This document shows, one piece after another, positions 8,687-18,054 of a stretch of 64,000 nucleotides of DNA. The position numbers were made by a program, and so were the translations under genes. How positions within the stretch are numbered: the stretch's first letter is position 1; each line of letters opens with the position of its first letter. Below the pieces are notes generated by a model. It did no database searches. It was given only the letters and a program-made list of their open reading frames with translations, and had not been told where the DNA came from. This DNA is from JBBDIK01 sp040880465 (GTDB lineage Bacteria; Actinomycetota; UBA4738; JBBDHU01), in the NCBI GenBank assembly GCA_040880465.1, contig JBBDIK010000003.1, positions 1 through 64,000 on the forward strand, read 5' to 3'.

Positions 8687-8725
8687 GGGGCTGAGCATAG
8701 CCTTGTCGGGCGGGCGACGTTCCAT

Positions 8726-10462
8726 TCACGCGGGGGCCTTCTCCGCGAAGAGGTTCCCGACGACCAGCACGTCCATGTTCGTCCGCAGGAAGCAGTCGAC
8801 GGCCTCCTCGGGCGTGCAGCAGATCGGCTCGTTGTCGTTGAACGACGTGTTGACGAGCACCGGGACGCCGGTCCGTTCGCCGAACGCCTTGATGAGGTCG
8901 TAGTAGCGAGGGTTCTGATCGCGCCGGACGGTCTGCAATCGTCCGGTGCCGTCCACGTGGGTCGGGGCGGGGATCACGTCGAGTTTGTCGGGCAGCACGT
9001 TGTAGGTCATGAGCATGAACGGGGACGGATGATCCTGGTCGAAGTACTCGCCGGTCGCCTCCTCGAGCAACGACGGCGCGAACGGACGGAACGGCTCCCG
9101 GTGCTTGATCCGCGCGTTGAGGATGTCCTTCATCTCGGCGCGCCGCGGGTCGGCCAGGATGGAACGGTTCCCGAGCGCGCGGGGCCCGAACTCCATCCGG
9201 CCCTGGTACCACCCGACGATAGCTCCGGATGCCAGGCGGTCGGCGGTCCGTGCGATGGCTTCGTCATCGCCAAGCTCCTCGAATGGAACCTCCGCGCGCT
9301 TGAGGGCGGCACGGCCGTCGTCCTCCGAGTAAGCGGGACCCCAGTACGCGTGATCCATGACGAACCCGCGTGGGCGGCCGAGGACCGCGTTCTCGACGTG
9401 GTAGGCGGCGCCGACGCTCGTGCCGGCGTCGTTGGCCGCCGGCTGGATGTAGATCTTCTCGAACGGGGTCTCCTGCAGGATCAAGCCGTTCGCGACGCAG
9501 TTGAGGGCGACGCCGCCGGCCAGGCAGAGTTGTTTAGCGCCCGTCTTCGCATGCAGGCGGCGGAGCATCTCCAGCTCCACCTCTTCCAGCCGCTTCTGCA
9601 TCGAGTGCGCGATGTCGTAGTGCCGGTCCTCGAGCGGCACCGAAGCATCGGCACGGGCGGGGCCGAGCAGCCGCTCCATCCCGGGGCCCCAGAGGGCGTC
9701 CATCTCGGGAGCACCGCCATCCCAGGTCATCGTCGTGCCGGTTTCCTGGTGACGGAAAGACTCGAGTCCCAGCCGGTACTCGAGTCCGCGATCCTGCAGG
9801 AGGATCTGCCGCATCTCGTCGAGGTAGGCCGGCGTCCCGTAGGAGGCGAGCCCCATGACCTTGTACTCGTCCCCGTACTTGGGGAACCCGAGGTACTGCG
9901 TGACCGCGGTGTAATAGATGCCGAGAGAGTGCGGGAACCCGACCTCGCCCATCAGACGCAGGTCGCCTCCTTCTCCGACACCCCAGCGGGCGGAGATCAT
10001 GTCGCCCATCCCGTCGATCGAGAGGACGGCGGCCCGCTCGAAGGGGGAGACGAAGAAGGAGCTGGCGATGTGCGCGGTGTGATGTTCGGTGAAGTGGGTC
10101 TTCGCGCGGAGCTGGTTGCCGGGGATGCCGAGCTTCTCGGCGAACGTCTCCCGCGCTCTGAGCGTCTTCCGCAGGTTCGCGATCCGGTCCTTCGCCATCC
10201 GGCGACCCGCGGGGCTGCCGATGGCGAACGAGACCCTTCGCCGGAGGTTGGCTCTCGGGTTCTTCGACAAGGAGATGTGGTCGACGTCCCGTGGAGACAG
10301 ACCGGCCTCGTCCAGGCAATACCGGATGGCGTTCGTCGGGAACGAGGTATCGTGCTTGACCCGGGAGAAGCGCTCCTCCTCGACGGCCGCGACGAGGGTC
10401 CCGTCGACGACGAGCGCCGCCGAGGCGTCGCCGTGGTACGCGTTGATGCCGAGGATGTTCAT
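8726..10462 (-). CDS. Carbamoyltransferase (NodU/CmcH family)
   Basis: 578 residues starting MNILGINAYHGDASAALVVDG, which is the normal family opening. The ASKHA-type N-domain holds the TEHHTAH histidines, SIDGMGD and GDEYKVMGLASYG. The C-terminal part has LCLAGGVALNC and the family signature EFGPRALGNRSIL. Members transfer a carbamoyl group from carbamoyl phosphate, via carbamoyl-adenylate, to a hydroxyl of a sugar or natural product. Here it probably O-carbamoylates a sugar of the surface glycan. Its stop abuts the first possible ATG of rfbF. A minus-strand TAGGAT at 10528-10533 may be its -10 box. Confidence 0.88.
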   Translation of the reverse strand: MNILGINAYHGDASAALVVDGTLVAAVEEERFSRVKHDTSFPTNAIRYCLDEAGLSPRDVDHISLSKNPRANLRRRVSFAIGSPAGRRMAKDRIANLRKTLRARETFAEKLGIPGNQLRAKTHFTEHHTAHIASSFFVSPFERAAVLSIDGMGDMISARWGVGEGGDLRLMGEVGFPHSLGIYYTAVTQYLGFPKYGDEYKVMGLASYGTPAYLDEMRQILLQDRGLEYRLGLESFRHQETGTTMTWDGGAPEMDALWGPGMERLLGPARADASVPLEDRHYDIAHSMQKRLEEVELEMLRRLHAKTGAKQLCLAGGVALNCVANGLILQETPFEKIYIQPAANDAGTSVGAAYHVENAVLGRPRGFVMDHAYWGPAYSEDDGRAALKRAEVPFEELGDDEAIARTADRLASGAIVGWYQGRMEFGPRALGNRSILADPRRAEMKDILNARIKHREPFRPFAPSLLEEATGEYFDQDHPSPFMLMTYNVLPDKLDVIPAPTHVDGTGRLQTVRRDQNPRYYDLIKAFGERTGVPVLVNTSFNDNEPICCTPEEAVDCFLRTNMDVLVVGNLFAEKAPA

Positions 10463-10593
10463 CTCGCAGATCCGTTCCGAGTCGTCGGGGTGGTCGGTGT
10501 TCTTGGACCGAGGCTGAGTCGCGGCTATCCTAGCGCGAGCGCGTCTCTGGACAGCGAGAACTTTCTGAAGATGCTGCGCGATACCGACGAGGG

Positions 10594-12132
10594 ATGACTG
10601 TGGATAGCATGCTCGGTCGCCAGGGGGGGGCGGAAGATCCCGAGGCGGTGCTTGAGGCGCAATCACCGATCCGGTCTGGGGTGCTTTGGAACATCTCCGG
10701 ACAGCTCCTGTCACGGGTCGGGGGGCTCCTCTTCGGCCTGGTGTTGGCGCGGATACTCGATCCCGAGTCCTTTGGACTCTTCGGGCTCGCCAACTCTTTG
10801 ATCCTCATCGGGCTTGCCTTTAGCGATGTCGGGGTCGGCCAGGCGCTTATCCAACGTCAGAGGGACCTCAAGGAGAACGCGAGCGCGGCATTCTTCATGA
10901 ATCTGCTCGCCGTTTCGCTGTTCGCACTCGCCATGGTGGCGATTTCGGGTTCGGTTGCTGACTTCTATGGCGAGGCGGTGGTTGCACCCTTGCTGATCAC
11001 GATGGCAGTTGCCTTCTTCGCCCGAGGAGCGGTGGCCGTCCATGAATCTTGGCTGAAGAAGACGATGAGCTTCCGGAGATTGCAGTTGTGCAACCTCGCG
11101 AGTGTCGCGGTCTATGGGGTAACAGCGGTGGCGTTGGCGATCGCTGGAGCAGGACCGTGGGCGCTCGCGATCGGGGCGCTCGCGAGCGCCCTCGTGTATG
11201 CGACCTCAGTCGCGATCCTCAGTCACATGCCGTTGTCGATGCACCTCTACCGGGATCGCTGGCGGGGACTGTTCGCCTTCGGCGGCGTGCTGTTCCTCGC
11301 GACCATCGTGTGGGTACTCGTCACCAACGGTGACAACCTGGCGGTCGGCAAACTCCTCGGGCCGGCAGCGTTGGGGATGTACGTCGTGGCGTACAACTTC
11401 GGGGCGGTGCCCACGATCACGATCGGTGGCGCCGTTGCGCAGGTCCTCTACCCAGTCTTCGCGCGCGCACAAGACGATCTTGATGAGATCGTGAGGCTCT
11501 CGAACAAGGCCGTTCGGGCGTTGGCGCTAGTGACCATGCCCGTTGCTGTGGTCGCGCTGTTCATCGCTCGGGACCTGTTCGTAGCCGTGCTCGGCGAACA
11601 GTGGCGCGCTGCGGCGGCGCCATTCCAAGTATTCCTCGTGATGTTCTTGGCGTTCATGTTCGTGGCGCCGTTCCTCGTCGTCTATCTCGCCGTCAACAAG
11701 CCGGTCATCAATCTCATGTTCGCCTTGGGTACCGCTCCGTTCTTGGTTCTTGCCATCGCGGTCGGCTATCCATACGGGATCCTCGGCGTGGCCGTTGGAG
11801 TGAGTACCATGATGAGCGCCCACAACCTCGCCCACGTCGTGGTGGCGTCGCGTCTCTTGGGTGCCCGGGTTTCGTCGACCCTCCTCCAGATCCTGCCGGC
11901 GGCCGCCGCCTCCGCGGCAGCCCTGTTCGTCGGAGGACTCCTGTTCCTCTTGTCTCCGTCGGCCTTCCGCAGCATCATGGCGGCCGTTATCGTGATCCCG
12001 GTCGCGGCCGTGACCTTGCGGCTGGGCTTTCGTCCCGCGTGGGACGAAGGGATGACCGAGCTGCGACTGTTGCTGAGAAGGCGTACGGCGAAGGGATCTT
12101 CCCTGCCGACCGAGGAGGGGCGATCGCGTTGA
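10594..12132 (+). CDS. Polysaccharide flippase (Wzx-like, MOP/PST family)
   Basis: 512 residues with a short polar N-terminus, then about 12-14 hydrophobic helices. The first of these, GVLWNISGQLLSRVGGLLFG followed by LARILDPESFGLFG, is the standard start of PST/WzxC-type transporters. It is an inner-membrane protein expected to flip undecaprenyl-linked repeat units outward. The last 30 residues are basic and cytoplasmic. It is transcribed divergently from the carbamoyltransferase across a 131-base gap. Its stop codon overlaps the ATG of a decayed methyltransferase (TGATG). Confidence 0.85.
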   Translation: MTVDSMLGRQGGAEDPEAVLEAQSPIRSGVLWNISGQLLSRVGGLLFGLVLARILDPESFGLFGLANSLILIGLAFSDVGVGQALIQRQRDLKENASAAFFMNLLAVSLFALAMVAISGSVADFYGEAVVAPLLITMAVAFFARGAVAVHESWLKKTMSFRRLQLCNLASVAVYGVTAVALAIAGAGPWALAIGALASALVYATSVAILSHMPLSMHLYRDRWRGLFAFGGVLFLATIVWVLVTNGDNLAVGKLLGPAALGMYVVAYNFGAVPTITIGGAVAQVLYPVFARAQDDLDEIVRLSNKAVRALALVTMPVAVVALFIARDLFVAVLGEQWRAAAAPFQVFLVMFLAFMFVAPFLVVYLAVNKPVINLMFALGTAPFLVLAIAVGYPYGILGVAVGVSTMMSAHNLAHVVVASRLLGARVSSTLLQILPAAAASAAALFVGGLLFLLSPSAFRSIMAAVIVIPVAAVTLRLGFRPAWDEGMTELRLLLRRRTAKGSSLPTEEGRSR

Positions 12133-12383
12133 TGAGGGTTCGGGACGTGGTGGCCAGAGCGCCTGGAGCATCCTCTTCCCGACTTCATCATGTCCGACGT
12201 GGAGGGCGCCGGGGGCGAGGTCTTCCGCGGCGTCGAAGGATACACGCTGGCTGCCATCCGGCCATCATCTGCGAGATACATTCGCCCGACAGCGGTGAAC
12301 GGCTCACGGAGCGATTCACGAACCTGGGCCACGGGTGTGACTGGCTCGACGACATGCATGTCGTTGCCTCACTAGATGGATGA
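12132..12383 (+). pseudogene. Remnant of an FkbM-family methyltransferase (C-terminal part, frameshifted)
   Basis: No intact reading frame spans this stretch, but three short frames in order give FkbM-like sequence. First comes VRDVVARA (12138-12161). A shift then leads to LEHPLPDFIMSDVEGAGGEVFRG (from about 12163), which contains the family motif I-x-x-DVEGA. A second shift near 12245 leads to PAIICEIHSPDSGERLTERF and WLDDMHVVAS, ending in TGA at 12383. The N-terminal half with the SAM loop is missing. The order and position of motifs match the end of FkbM proteins. The remnant overlaps the flippase stop (TGATG) and the next gene (ATGA), which shows it was once part of the operon. Sequencing error is an alternative to decay for the shifts but not for the missing N-terminus. 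Confidence 0.7.
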
Positions 12384-13474
12384 GTGAAGCGCTGCTCCGG
12401 ATCGCGCTCCTGCATGGGATGCGGCACGAACCCGCTGACGGGATCTGGAACAACTCTGGGCGGCTGGCCGAGGCCCTGCAGCGGAAGGGTCATGACGTAA
12501 CGCGGGTCGAGGTCGCATGGAACACCCGTGGCTGGAAGCGGGCGCTCGGCGACCTCCGGCGCGATCTTTCGGGCGGATGTGACTGGGTCGTGCTGCCCTA
12601 CACGCCGCTCCTCTGGTCTCGGCGTGGGTTCCCCTGGAGGGTCTACCTCGTGACGCGCGCGGTTCGAAGGTCGGGTGCCGGCCTTGTGGTTCACATCCAC
12701 GATCCGCTCGTGTCGACGGGCCCGCGACTGATCGACCGGGTCCGAGCGGCGTTCCAAACGTTCGTGGTCCGGCGACTCAGCAGGAGTGCCCTTCGGCTGT
12801 TCGTCTCGATCCAGCCGGGATCGATCCCCTGGATGGACGGATCGCTGCGCGCGCGGACGGTCGTCGTGGTGACGGGGTCCGCGATCCCGACGGACGCAGG
12901 GCGCCACTCGGGGTGGGTTAAGGATCGGCTGCGCGTCGTCGTGTTCGGGGTGAGTCCTCGGCGAGAAGCGCAGGAGATGGGGGATGTGGCGACGGTGCTC
13001 CGGACGCTCAAGGAGGGCGGGGTGGCCGTGCACCTGACGCTGATCGGTGGAGGTGCGGACCGGGGGGCCGCGCTGCTCCGCGACGATCCGGGCGTGCGGG
13101 GGATCGAGATCGAGGATCGCGGGATCGCCTCGGAGCACGCGATCGACGAGGTACTGGCGGCGAGCGACGTCCTCCTCTTCGTCCGGACGGGCGTCTCGTC
13201 CCGGCGCTCGACCGTGATCGCGGGGATCGCCCATGGACTCCCGATCCTCGGATACGAGACCGCGGAGACCGGGCCACCGGTGACGGAAGCCGGGGTTGTC
13301 CTCGTTCCGGAGGGGAGTGCCAAGGATCTGGCGGACGCGACCCTCGGTCTTGCACGAGACCCCGCCTGGGCGGCTGCCCTCGGGGCGAGAAGCGTCGCGG
13401 CGGCCGAGGGGGCGTTCTCCTGGGACCGGATCGCTGGGGTCGTTCTCCGGGGGTTGGAAGAGGCCGACAGATAG
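12380..13474 (+). CDS. Glycosyltransferase, GT-B fold (family 4-like)
   Basis: 364 residues starting at an ATGA overlap with the decayed upstream gene. There is an N-terminal donor/acceptor domain (LRIALLHGMRHEPADGIWNNSG). The C-terminal Rossmann domain has VVVFGVSPRREAQEMGDVATVL, LTLIGGGADRGAALL, and the late motif DVLLFVRTGVSSRRSTVIAGIAHGLPILG, where family 4 enzymes bind the nucleotide. The classic E-x7-E is not clear, so the family assignment is tentative. Probably a cytoplasmic enzyme of glycan assembly with unknown donor. Confidence 0.65.
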   Translation: MSEALLRIALLHGMRHEPADGIWNNSGRLAEALQRKGHDVTRVEVAWNTRGWKRALGDLRRDLSGGCDWVVLPYTPLLWSRRGFPWRVYLVTRAVRRSGAGLVVHIHDPLVSTGPRLIDRVRAAFQTFVVRRLSRSALRLFVSIQPGSIPWMDGSLRARTVVVVTGSAIPTDAGRHSGWVKDRLRVVVFGVSPRREAQEMGDVATVLRTLKEGGVAVHLTLIGGGADRGAALLRDDPGVRGIEIEDRGIASEHAIDEVLAASDVLLFVRTGVSSRRSTVIAGIAHGLPILGYETAETGPPVTEAGVVLVPEGSAKDLADATLGLARDPAWAAALGARSVAAAEGAFSWDRIAGVVLRGLEEADR

Positions 13475-13477
13475 AAT
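13472..13477 (+). promoter_or_regulatory. Candidate -10 box for the polymerase gene (leaderless-type spacing)
   Basis: TAGAAT overlaps the stop codon of the preceding gene and lies six bases before the GTG at 13484. No Shine-Dalgarno sequence sits between them, so a transcript starting about 6-7 bases after the box would begin at the start codon itself. No convincing -35 element is visible. Confidence 0.4.
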
Positions 13478-13483
13478 CACCTC

Positions 13484-15073
13484 GTGGCCTCAGCGGTTCA
13501 GCGATTCAGGCGGGGGGCGGCGGCCAGATCACGCCGGCGACTTCCCCTGTCGAGGAAGAGGAACGTCCTCTTCCTCGTCGGCGTCGCCTGCCTCGCCATC
13601 CTGATGGGCGCTCTGGTCACCAACCAGGTTCCGATCCCCCTCGTCTCGTCCCTTCCGCCGGTTGCCCTGGTTGCGGTCGTCCTCGTCGTTGCGGCGATCC
13701 CACTCCTCATCACGCAGTGGCGGCTCACGCTCTTCGTTCTGCTCGCCTGGTTCATGGTCGAAGACCTCGTGCGCAAGTTCGCCGGGAACAACTTGGCGGC
13801 GTACGCCGTGAAGGACGTGATCTACGTCGTGCTGATCATCGGGCTGTTCGCGGATCCGGAGGTGCGCGGAAAATTCCGCGAGGTGACGGGGCGTGCGAGG
13901 ATCGCGCTGTATGTCTTGATCCTGTGGGCTGCGATCCTGATGGTCCCGACCCTCTTCCAGGACTGGCGCCTCCCGATCGTGGCCTTCCGGCTCGACTTCG
14001 CCTACGTCCCCCTCGTGCTCGTGGGCGCCATGGTCGCCCGCGACCAGAAGGGCCTCTACTCGGTCCTCGCGTGGATCGCGATCCTCGGGGCGGGTGCTTC
14101 GATGCTGGGGATCATCCAGGCGGTGGTGGGGCCGGCATTCCTTGCGCCCGAGACGATCACACCGGGGCTCGACAACCTCGTCACCATCAGGGCTGTCTCC
14201 GGGGGTGGTGAGGTGTTCCGCCCCTCCGGTCCGTTCGTTGACCCCGGTCGATATGGCCAGGTCGCCTCTGCGACGATGGTGGCGGGGCTGGCAGCGAGCC
14301 TGCTCAAGCGAGGTCGCCGGAGGATCCCGGCGCTCGCGGCCGCCGGCATCTGCGCCGCGGGGGTGTGGGTATCGGCCGGCCGATCACCGCTGCTCGTGGC
14401 CATGGCCCTGATCCTGCTTGCGGCGATCGCTCCTGCCTGGTCTGAACACCGGCCGGGCTTCACCAGGATGGTTCCCCTGGCCGTGGTCGGGATGATCGTC
14501 GTGGTAACACTCTCGGTCCTGTACCCGCTGCTGCTGCCGAGCCGAGCGACGTACTACACGAGCACGTTGGACCCGCGCTCTACCCGGAGCGAGTGGTCCC
14601 GGCGATGGTCCGACTACACCGAGGACACGTTGGAAGGCATCGCCAACGGGGGTTTGCTCGGGCGAGGAACGGGTGAGGAATCGCTCGGTCGGCAATACCT
14701 TCTGGGGGGGGCCAACGCGTCGGCGGCCGGCCTGTACCAGGTCGAAGCCGGGTACGGGGCGGTGGCCGCGGAGTGGGGCGTCATCGGTCTTATCTTGTGG
14801 ATCACCTGGATGGTCATGTGGTTCGCGCGAGGGTGGCGGAGCGTTCGTTCTTCGCGCGGCGGTCAGATCGGCGCGATGGCGTTGGTGTTATACGCCTGGA
14901 CGTTCGTCTTGCTGGGATTCCAGTTCTTCGCCGGGATGCAGGTCTTCCAGAATTACCTGATCAACGCCTACTTCTGGCTGTTCTCGGGCGTCGTCTTCGC
15001 CGCCCCGGCCTTGGTCCGATCGTTGGCCTCGGAGCAGGTTGAGGACCCTGAGCCGCCCGCCCTCGTGAGCTGA
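13484..15073 (+). CDS. O-antigen polymerase/ligase-like membrane protein (Wzy/WaaL type)
   Basis: 529 residues with about 11-12 membrane helices after a basic, cytoplasmic N-terminus of about 25 residues. A large extracytoplasmic loop (roughly residues 345-420, containing YYTSTLDPRSTRSEWSRRW and GLLGRGTGEESLG) precedes the last helices, as in Wzy/O-antigen ligase proteins. The motif in which a serine/arginine-rich loop precedes a helix (SAGRSPLLVAMALILL) also fits. It would polymerise or ligate lipid-linked repeat units on the outer face of the membrane. The start is GTG; see the TAGAAT box just upstream. Confidence 0.7.
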   Translation: MASAVQRFRRGAAARSRRRLPLSRKRNVLFLVGVACLAILMGALVTNQVPIPLVSSLPPVALVAVVLVVAAIPLLITQWRLTLFVLLAWFMVEDLVRKFAGNNLAAYAVKDVIYVVLIIGLFADPEVRGKFREVTGRARIALYVLILWAAILMVPTLFQDWRLPIVAFRLDFAYVPLVLVGAMVARDQKGLYSVLAWIAILGAGASMLGIIQAVVGPAFLAPETITPGLDNLVTIRAVSGGGEVFRPSGPFVDPGRYGQVASATMVAGLAASLLKRGRRRIPALAAAGICAAGVWVSAGRSPLLVAMALILLAAIAPAWSEHRPGFTRMVPLAVVGMIVVVTLSVLYPLLLPSRATYYTSTLDPRSTRSEWSRRWSDYTEDTLEGIANGGLLGRGTGEESLGRQYLLGGANASAAGLYQVEAGYGAVAAEWGVIGLILWITWMVMWFARGWRSVRSSRGGQIGAMALVLYAWTFVLLGFQFFAGMQVFQNYLINAYFWLFSGVVFAAPALVRSLASEQVEDPEPPALVS

Positions 15074-15080
15074 CGCAGGG

Positions 15081-16889
15081 ATGTGCGGATTCGTCGGCTA
15101 CGCGGGCCCTGAGATCTTCGACGGGGCGGATATGCGAGGCGGTGTCGCGTCTATCGACCACCGTGGACCGGATGCGGCAGGCATCCGGTTGCTCGAAGGG
15201 TCGGGTTCGCGGGCGGCGTTCGGGGCCGTGCGCCTTCGCATCATCGATCTGTCGCCGGAAGGCGATCAACCGATGGACAACGAGGACGGGTCGGTGTGGG
15301 TCGCGTTCAACGGTGAGCTCTACAACCATGCCGAACTTCGATCGCAGCTGCAGGCGGCGGGGCACACGTTCCGCTCGAAGACCGATACCGAGGTCCTCGT
15401 TCACGGGTACGAGGAGCATGCCGGCGCTCCCGAGGTGTTCCTCGAGCGCCTGCGCGGCATGTTCGCCATCGCCGTCTTCGACTCCCGTAGAGGGCGCTTG
15501 CTCTTGGCGCGCGACCGGCTGGGGATCAAGCCGCTGTACTGGACGGAGCTCGCCGGTGGCGGGGTCGGGTTCGGCTCCGAGATCCGGGCGTTGGCGAAGG
15601 CGCGATTCGTTTCCGCGCAGCCTGACGTTGACGCCGTCCGCGGATACCTGTTGCGCGGGGTCGTTCCGGGCCCGCAGACGATGTTCGCGGGAGTGTCCGA
15701 ACTGGGACCCGGCGAGCTCCTGGAGTGGAGCGGATCCGGACTCGAGCGCCGGACGTGGTGGCGTCCGCACCTGGAGCCGGTGGGGCGCTCACCGGAAGAG
15801 GCGCAGGACGTCCTCCGGGAGGCCCTGCGGGATTCGGTTGCGCGCCATCTGATATCGGATCGACCCATCGGCGTGTTCCTTTCGAGCGGGGCCGACTCCG
15901 GTGCCATCGCGACCATCGCCGCAGATATCGGGACGATCCGCACGTTCACCGTGACGTTCCCGGACGAACACACGGACGAGGGCGATGCGGCCGCATCGCT
16001 CGCTCGGCACATCGGGGCAGACCACGAGCGCGTGCCCGTGACGACCGACTCGGTGGGGGAGTGGATCGGCGATGCGCTGTCGGACATGGATCAGCCGACG
16101 CACGACGGGATCAATTCCTGGCTCGTGTGTCGAGCTGCCCGATCGGCGGGATTGGTCGTCGCGCTCTCGGGGCTGGGTGGGGACGAGCTGTTCGGGGGCT
16201 ATCAGACGTTCCGCCTGGTACCGAAGGTCGCGAAGATTCGGTGGGCCCTCGGTGTGGCTCCGACCGGGCTCCGAGCCGCGGCGGCGCGCTGGGCCGGTGT
16301 CCGGACCCCCGGCGGACGGGCGACCCGGGTCCTGGCCGCCGGCCCTGGCGTGGTGGGGGCCTACCGAGCCACTCGTGGGCTTTTCTCGCCGGCGGAGATC
16401 GTCGGCGGGTCCCCATGGCTCGACGGCGTTCCCCCAGGGGCCGACCCTCGCGACGCGGTCACCTTGCTCGAAACGACGCAGTACATGCGTGACCAACTCC
16501 TGCGCGATACCGACCAGATGTCGATGGCCCACTCCCTGGAGGTCCGCGTTCCTTTGCTCGATGACGAGGTCGTGCGGGTCGCCCTCTCCCTGCCGGCATC
16601 TGTCCGGACCGAGCCGGGAAAGGCGCTGCTGGTCCGCGCGTCCGGGTTGCAGCAGGTCCACGCCAAGCGCCCGTTCACGCTCCCGTTCGATCGCTGGCTC
16701 CTCGGGCCGCTCCAAGGGATGGTGCGGGAAGGGCTCCTTTCGGAAGCATTGCCGTTCGCGGACACGGTGCCGCGCGAGCTGCGGCGCCGCTTGTGGGAAA
16801 CCCTGGCGACCGGTCGCGTCCACTGGTCGCGGCCATGGGCAGTGACGGTGCTTCGGCTGTGGCCGCGCGCCAACGGCTTGGACTGGTAG
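15081..16889 (+). CDS. asnB: Asparagine synthase (glutamine-hydrolysing)-type amidotransferase
   Basis: 602 residues. The N-terminal glutaminase domain starts MCGFVGYAG with the catalytic Cys2 after Met removal; FNGELYNHAELR and RDRLGIKPLYW are typical. The C-terminal synthase domain has the ATP-pyrophosphatase loop FLSSGADSGAIAT and LSGLGGDELFGGY. The enzyme activates a carboxylate with ATP and amidates it with ammonia from glutamine. Within a glycan cluster such proteins may amidate uronic acids or other acids rather than make asparagine. The gene lies 7 bases after the polymerase gene and abuts the next glycosyltransferase. Confidence 0.85.
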   Translation: MCGFVGYAGPEIFDGADMRGGVASIDHRGPDAAGIRLLEGSGSRAAFGAVRLRIIDLSPEGDQPMDNEDGSVWVAFNGELYNHAELRSQLQAAGHTFRSKTDTEVLVHGYEEHAGAPEVFLERLRGMFAIAVFDSRRGRLLLARDRLGIKPLYWTELAGGGVGFGSEIRALAKARFVSAQPDVDAVRGYLLRGVVPGPQTMFAGVSELGPGELLEWSGSGLERRTWWRPHLEPVGRSPEEAQDVLREALRDSVARHLISDRPIGVFLSSGADSGAIATIAADIGTIRTFTVTFPDEHTDEGDAAASLARHIGADHERVPVTTDSVGEWIGDALSDMDQPTHDGINSWLVCRAARSAGLVVALSGLGGDELFGGYQTFRLVPKVAKIRWALGVAPTGLRAAAARWAGVRTPGGRATRVLAAGPGVVGAYRATRGLFSPAEIVGGSPWLDGVPPGADPRDAVTLLETTQYMRDQLLRDTDQMSMAHSLEVRVPLLDDEVVRVALSLPASVRTEPGKALLVRASGLQQVHAKRPFTLPFDRWLLGPLQGMVREGLLSEALPFADTVPRELRRRLWETLATGRVHWSRPWAVTVLRLWPRANGLDW

Positions 16890-18041
16890 ATGCGTATCCT
16901 GCTCGTCACCACCTCGTATCCTCCGTTCCTCGATGCCGGCGGCCCACCCGTGAAGGTCCGGGCGATCGCGGAGGGGATGGCAGAGCGAGGCAATCAGGTG
17001 ACCGTCCTGACGGCCAATCACAACCGCGGTCAACGAAGGCACGTCGGTCGTGCCGGCGGCGTGGAGGTCATCTTCCTCCGGATCCTCCTCCGGTACCGCT
17101 CGATCCCGGTGACGTCCGGTGTCCGCGCGTTCGTCCGACGACACCTCCGGGACTTCGATGTCGTCCATATCTTCGGGATCTACGACACCGCGGGTCCGAT
17201 CATCGCCCGGGCGGCCCGACGCCGGCGTATCCCCTACGTGGTCGAGCCTATGGGCATGTTCAAGCCGATCGTCCGGAGTTTCGCGAAGAAACGGATGTTC
17301 CATGCGGTCCTCGGCAGGTCCTTGCTTGCGAGGGCGGCGCGGGTGATCGCGACGGCGGAACAGGAACGCGAGGAGCTGATCGGAGGTGGGCTTCCGTCAG
17401 GGCGCGTCGTCGTCCGCAGGAACGGACTGGACCTCCTTCGATTCCGATCGCTCCCGGAACGCGGCGCGTTCCGATCGGCGTGGGGGTTGCCGGCGGATGA
17501 CGCGATGACGTTGTTCCTCGGCCGCCTGGCGGTCAAGAAGCGCCCGGAGGTGCTGGTCGAGGCGTTCGCGCAGGCGGGGGCTCCCGGGTGGCTCGTGTTC
17601 GTCGGCCCGGACGAGGACGACTACTCGGAGCGACTCCGCGCGCTCGCGGTCCGGCGGGGCATCGGGGAACGCCTCGTCATCACCGGCCCGATCTTCGGCG
17701 AGCGGGAGAAACTCGCGGCGCTGGTCGACGCAGACGTCTTCGCGCTCCCATCGGAGAACGAGAACTTCGGGAACTCGATCGCCGAGGCGATCGCCTGTGG
17801 GGTGCCGGTGGTGATATCGGATCGATGCGGCATCGCGCCGTTCGTGGCCGACCGTGCGGGACTCGTCGAGCCGCTCGATGTCGGCTCGTTCGCCGATGGG
17901 CTGCGGAGGATCCATGCCGACGGCGACCTCCGCGCACGGTTCGCCGCAGCCGGGCCGGAGGTCGCGCGCGAACTGTCGTGGGACGAGCCGTTCGATGAGC
18001 AGGAAGCTCTGTACCGGGACATCATCGAACGCGGAGGCTGA
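16890..18041 (+). CDS. Glycosyltransferase family 4 (GT-B)
   Basis: 383 residues, starting directly after the asnB-like stop (TAGATG). The N-domain MRILLVTTSYPPFLDAGGPPVKV contains the glycine loop of GT4 enzymes. The C-domain has MTLFLGRLAVKKRPEVLVEAF and the E-x7-E motif in ALPSENENFGNSIAEAIACGVPVV, which binds the nucleotide sugar. It is a cytoplasmic retaining transferase of glycan assembly, and the donor is unknown. The stop codon lies within a hairpin shared with the convergent gene. Confidence 0.85.
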   Translation: MRILLVTTSYPPFLDAGGPPVKVRAIAEGMAERGNQVTVLTANHNRGQRRHVGRAGGVEVIFLRILLRYRSIPVTSGVRAFVRRHLRDFDVVHIFGIYDTAGPIIARAARRRRIPYVVEPMGMFKPIVRSFAKKRMFHAVLGRSLLARAARVIATAEQEREELIGGGLPSGRVVVRRNGLDLLRFRSLPERGAFRSAWGLPADDAMTLFLGRLAVKKRPEVLVEAFAQAGAPGWLVFVGPDEDDYSERLRALAVRRGIGERLVITGPIFGEREKLAALVDADVFALPSENENFGNSIAEAIACGVPVVISDRCGIAPFVADRAGLVEPLDVGSFADGLRRIHADGDLRARFAAAGPEVARELSWDEPFDEQEALYRDIIERGG

Positions 18042-18054
18042 TCTTCAGGATCAG
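18038..18054. terminator. Hairpin spanning both convergent stop codons
   Basis: CTGATC-TTCAG-GATCAG is a perfect 6-bp stem with a 5-base loop. The plus-strand TGA (18039-18041) lies in the left arm and the minus-strand stop (18051-18053) in the right arm. It could act as a compact bidirectional terminator, although there is no U-rich tail. Confidence 0.4.

Noticed and set aside
7610..10597. Plus-strand open frame of 995 codons opposite rfbF and the carbamoyltransferase
   Set aside because: High G+C produces long antisense frames. The translation is Arg/Gly/Val/Asp-rich without motifs, while the minus strand holds two clearly recognised enzymes.
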